From NCBI RefSeq assembly GCF_033843265.1, contig NZ_JAWXRD010000002.1, positions 310,001 through 374,000 of the forward strand: a stretch of DNA of 64,000 bases, read 5' to 3'. Made by a program: the position numbers and the translations under genes. Positions 62,266 to 64,000 of this stretch are shown here, one piece after another. Below the pieces are notes generated by a model. That model ran no database searches and was not told where the DNA came from. It was given only the letters and a program-made list of their open reading frames with translations. Source of the DNA: Scandinavium lactucae. GTDB lineage: Bacteria > Pseudomonadota > Gammaproteobacteria > Enterobacterales > Enterobacteriaceae. Every line of letters starts with the position of its first letter. Position 1 is the first letter of the stretch.

Positions 62266-63636
62266 CTAAGCGAAGGCCCGCCGACGGTCGCGACGCACTT
62301 TAAACTGCCAGCCAATCAGCAGCAGTACAATCCACGCGAAACCGACGTACAGCGAAATACGGGTGTCCGGATGCCAGCCAATCAGCACGATGATAAACAC
62401 CAGGAACAGCAGGCCGACGATAGTGGTGAATACCCCGCCAGGCACTTTGAACTTCAGATCTTTCACCTCTTCCGGCGACAGACGGCGACGGAACGCAATC
62501 TGCGACAGGAGGATCATGATCCACACCCAAACGGTGGCAAAGGTCGCCAGCGAAGCGATCACCAGGAACACATTCTCCGGCATGATGTAGTTCAGGTACA
62601 CCGCCAGCAGCAGCGCCACGGTCATCACCGCCACGGTCACCCACGGCACGCCGCGACGTGAGGTTTTGGCGAACACCTTCGGCGCACTGCCCTGCTCCGC
62701 CATGCCGTGCAGCATACGCCCTACGCCAAACACGTCGGAGTTAATCGCCGACAGTGAGGCGGTCAGTACCACGAAGTTGAGGATACTGGCGGCAAAGGTA
62801 ATGCCCATATGCTGGAAGGTCATCACGAACGGGCTGCCGTTGGTGCCGACCTGATTCCACGGATAAATAGACATGATCACGAACAGCGTCCCGACGTAGA
62901 ACACCAGGATACGCATTGGCACCGAGTTAATCGCGCGCGGGATCGACTTCTGCGGATCTTTCGCTTCACCGGCGGTGATGCCGATGATCTCAATCCCGCC
63001 ATAGGCAAACATCACCATTTGCAGCGACATCACCATCCCGAGCCAGCCGTTGCTGAAGAAGCCGCCGTGACTCCACAAATTATGGATGCCGGTCGGCTGT
63101 CCGCCGTTGCCAATCCCCCAGATGATGATGCCGAAACCGGCGACGATCATCACGATGATGGTGGCGACTTTGAAAAATGAGAACCAAAATTCCAGTTCGC
63201 CGAACACCTTAACGCTCATCAGGTTGATGGAGCAGATGAGCAGCACCACGCTCAGCACCCAAATCCAGTGCGGCACCGCCGGGAACCAGACGCCCATGTA
63301 GATGCCGAACGCGGTCACGTCAGCGATGGCCACGATCAGGATTTCGAAACAGTAGGTCCAACCGGTGATATACCCCGCCAGCGGGCCTAAGTTGTCCTGC
63401 GCATAGCGCGAGAACGAGCTGGCAGACGGGTTATGCACTGACATTTCGCCGAGCGCACGCATGATGATATAAGCGGCAACGCCACCAATGAGGTACGCCA
63501 GCAGCACGCTGGGACCGGCCATTTTAATGGCGTCTGCCGAGCCATAAAAAAGACCGGTACCAATTGCCGATCCGAGCGCCATAAAGCGAATGTGACGGGC
63601 GGTAAGCCCACGCTTTAGCTTGTTGTTGGTTTCCAT
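62266..63636 (-). CDS. proY: ProY, APC-family amino acid permease
   Basis: A 456-residue permease with 12 membrane helices. It has the family motif GSAIGTGLFYGSADAIKMAGP in helix 1. It matches E. coli ProY, a cryptic proline transporter by earlier work. The ATG at 63634-63636 matches E. coli; the longer frame is not conserved. It follows brnQ but is separated from it by a terminator. A GC-rich hairpin without a clear T-run lies after its stop (about 62228-62256). Confidence 0.94.
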   Translation of the reverse strand: METNNKLKRGLTARHIRFMALGSAIGTGLFYGSADAIKMAGPSVLLAYLIGGVAAYIIMRALGEMSVHNPSASSFSRYAQDNLGPLAGYITGWTYCFEILIVAIADVTAFGIYMGVWFPAVPHWIWVLSVVLLICSINLMSVKVFGELEFWFSFFKVATIIVMIVAGFGIIIWGIGNGGQPTGIHNLWSHGGFFSNGWLGMVMSLQMVMFAYGGIEIIGITAGEAKDPQKSIPRAINSVPMRILVFYVGTLFVIMSIYPWNQVGTNGSPFVMTFQHMGITFAASILNFVVLTASLSAINSDVFGVGRMLHGMAEQGSAPKVFAKTSRRGVPWVTVAVMTVALLLAVYLNYIMPENVFLVIASLATFATVWVWIMILLSQIAFRRRLSPEEVKDLKFKVPGGVFTTIVGLLFLVFIIVLIGWHPDTRISLYVGFAWIVLLLIGWQFKVRRDRRRAFA

Positions 63637-63653
63637 AAATTCCACTGCCTGTA

Positions 63654-63691
63654 CAAAAAACAAAACCACGGAGCCGATGGCCCCGTGGTTA
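63654..63691 (-). terminator. Intrinsic terminator of brnQ
   Basis: Minus-strand AACCACGG / CCGTGGTT hairpin with an 11-base loop, then TTGTTTTTTG. Confidence 0.85.
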
Positions 63692-63712
63692 ATTTCAATC
63701 CTCGCCCGCTAA

Positions 63713-64000
63713 TTAATGCGCGCTGGAGGTCACCTGACGGCCTGCTGCGCGATCCCACCCCATCGCCAGAACGGCAGCGATGATAGTCGGCATCAGCCAT
63801 GCCAGACCTTGCTCGGCCAGCGGCAGATGCGCGGTCCAGGCTGGCAGAATGTCGGCGAATGCAGAGGCTTTAACACCATCCAGCAGACCGAACACCAGAC
63901 TGATAAACATCGCTGGGGCAATCACGCGGGACGAATTATGCCACCAACCGCGGGTAAAACTTAATACTACCAGTGCGATACATGGCGGATAAATCGCTGT
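63713..64000 (-). CDS. brnQ: BrnQ, branched-chain amino acid:cation symporter (3' end only)
   Basis: The last 95 codons of a LIV-II type sodium-coupled transporter for leucine, isoleucine and valine; the 5' part lies beyond the right edge. The reading frame (AIYPPCIALVVLSF ... WDRAAGRQVTSSAH) is open to the window end and matches the E. coli BrnQ C-terminus. Two hydrophobic helices are visible. Confidence 0.95.
   Translation of the reverse strand, partial: TAIYPPCIALVVLSFTRGWWHNSSRVIAPAMFISLVFGLLDGVKASAFADILPAWTAHLPLAEQGLAWLMPTIIAAVLAMGWDRAAGRQVTSSAH

Noticed and set aside
1..64000. CRISPR arrays, tRNA or rRNA genes, insertion sequences, prophage or toxin-antitoxin loci
   Set aside because: No regularly spaced repeats, no clover-leaf sequences, no transposase or integrase frames, and no phage genes were seen.

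Overview
The window is a chromosomal stretch of a member of the Enterobacteriaceae close to Enterobacter, Leclercia, Citrobacter or Salmonella; the species cannot be fixed from sequence alone. Nearly every gene has a clear Escherichia coli counterpart, and the order mdlB-mdlA-decR ... malZ-proY-brnQ is the E. coli brnQ-to-mdlB segment read in reverse. No tRNA, rRNA, CRISPR array, prophage or insertion sequence was seen. Two genes are cut by the window edges: mdlB (left) and brnQ (right).

Backbone by region. 1-10.2 kb: the MdlAB ABC exporter, the cysteine-responsive regulator DecR divergent from the cysteine desulfhydrase CdsH, Cof phosphatase, YbaE, QueC (queuosine), FadM thioesterase, YbaV and the PpiD chaperone. 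10.3-17.6 kb: the protein-quality block hupB, lon, clpX, clpP, tig, bolA, with sigma-32 type promoters in front of lon and clpP. 17.9-28.9 kb: yajG-ampG, the cytochrome bo3 oxidase operon cyoABCDE, yajR, yajQ, panE-yajL. 33.3-43.9 kb: thiI, xseB-ispA-dxs-yajO (isoprenoid precursors), and nrdR-ribD-ribE-nusB-thiL-pgpA (riboflavin, thiamine, phospholipid), then yajI and tsx. 46.7-53.6 kb: queA-tgt-yajC-secD-secF (tRNA modification and protein export), acpH and a peroxiredoxin. 57-64 kb: malZ, proY, brnQ.

Accessory genes interrupt this backbone at several points. (1) 29.1-33.3 kb, between yajL and thiI: an orphan lactose/cellobiose-type PTS EIIC, a GH4 phospho-glycosidase, a short NagB-type glucosamine-6-phosphate deaminase and a GntR/UTRA regulator. 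A near-perfect palindrome of the NagR/DasR 'dre' type lies just before the first gene, so the set reads as a self-regulated pathway for a glucosamine-containing disaccharide. This is the most interesting system in the window. (2) 45.2-46.6 kb, where E. coli has yajD: an M24-fold protein that has lost most metal ligands. (3) 53.7-56.8 kb: a three-gene operon of an isochorismatase-fold hydrolase, a membrane-anchored ABM-domain protein and a YtcJ-type amidohydrolase with a Cys/His-rich tail. (4) 59.0-62.0 kb: a LysR regulator convergent with a CitA-type tricarboxylate symporter and an orphan ModA-like binding protein.

Regulatory sites readable directly include a FadR site before fadM, a candidate OxyR site before the peroxiredoxin, MalT boxes before malZ, CRP sites before tsx, an Lrp-type palindrome between decR and cdsH, REP/BIME repeats after tsx and thiI, and many intrinsic terminators. 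Gene identities rest on recognition of protein families and on recalled E. coli/Salmonella sequences; no database search was run.
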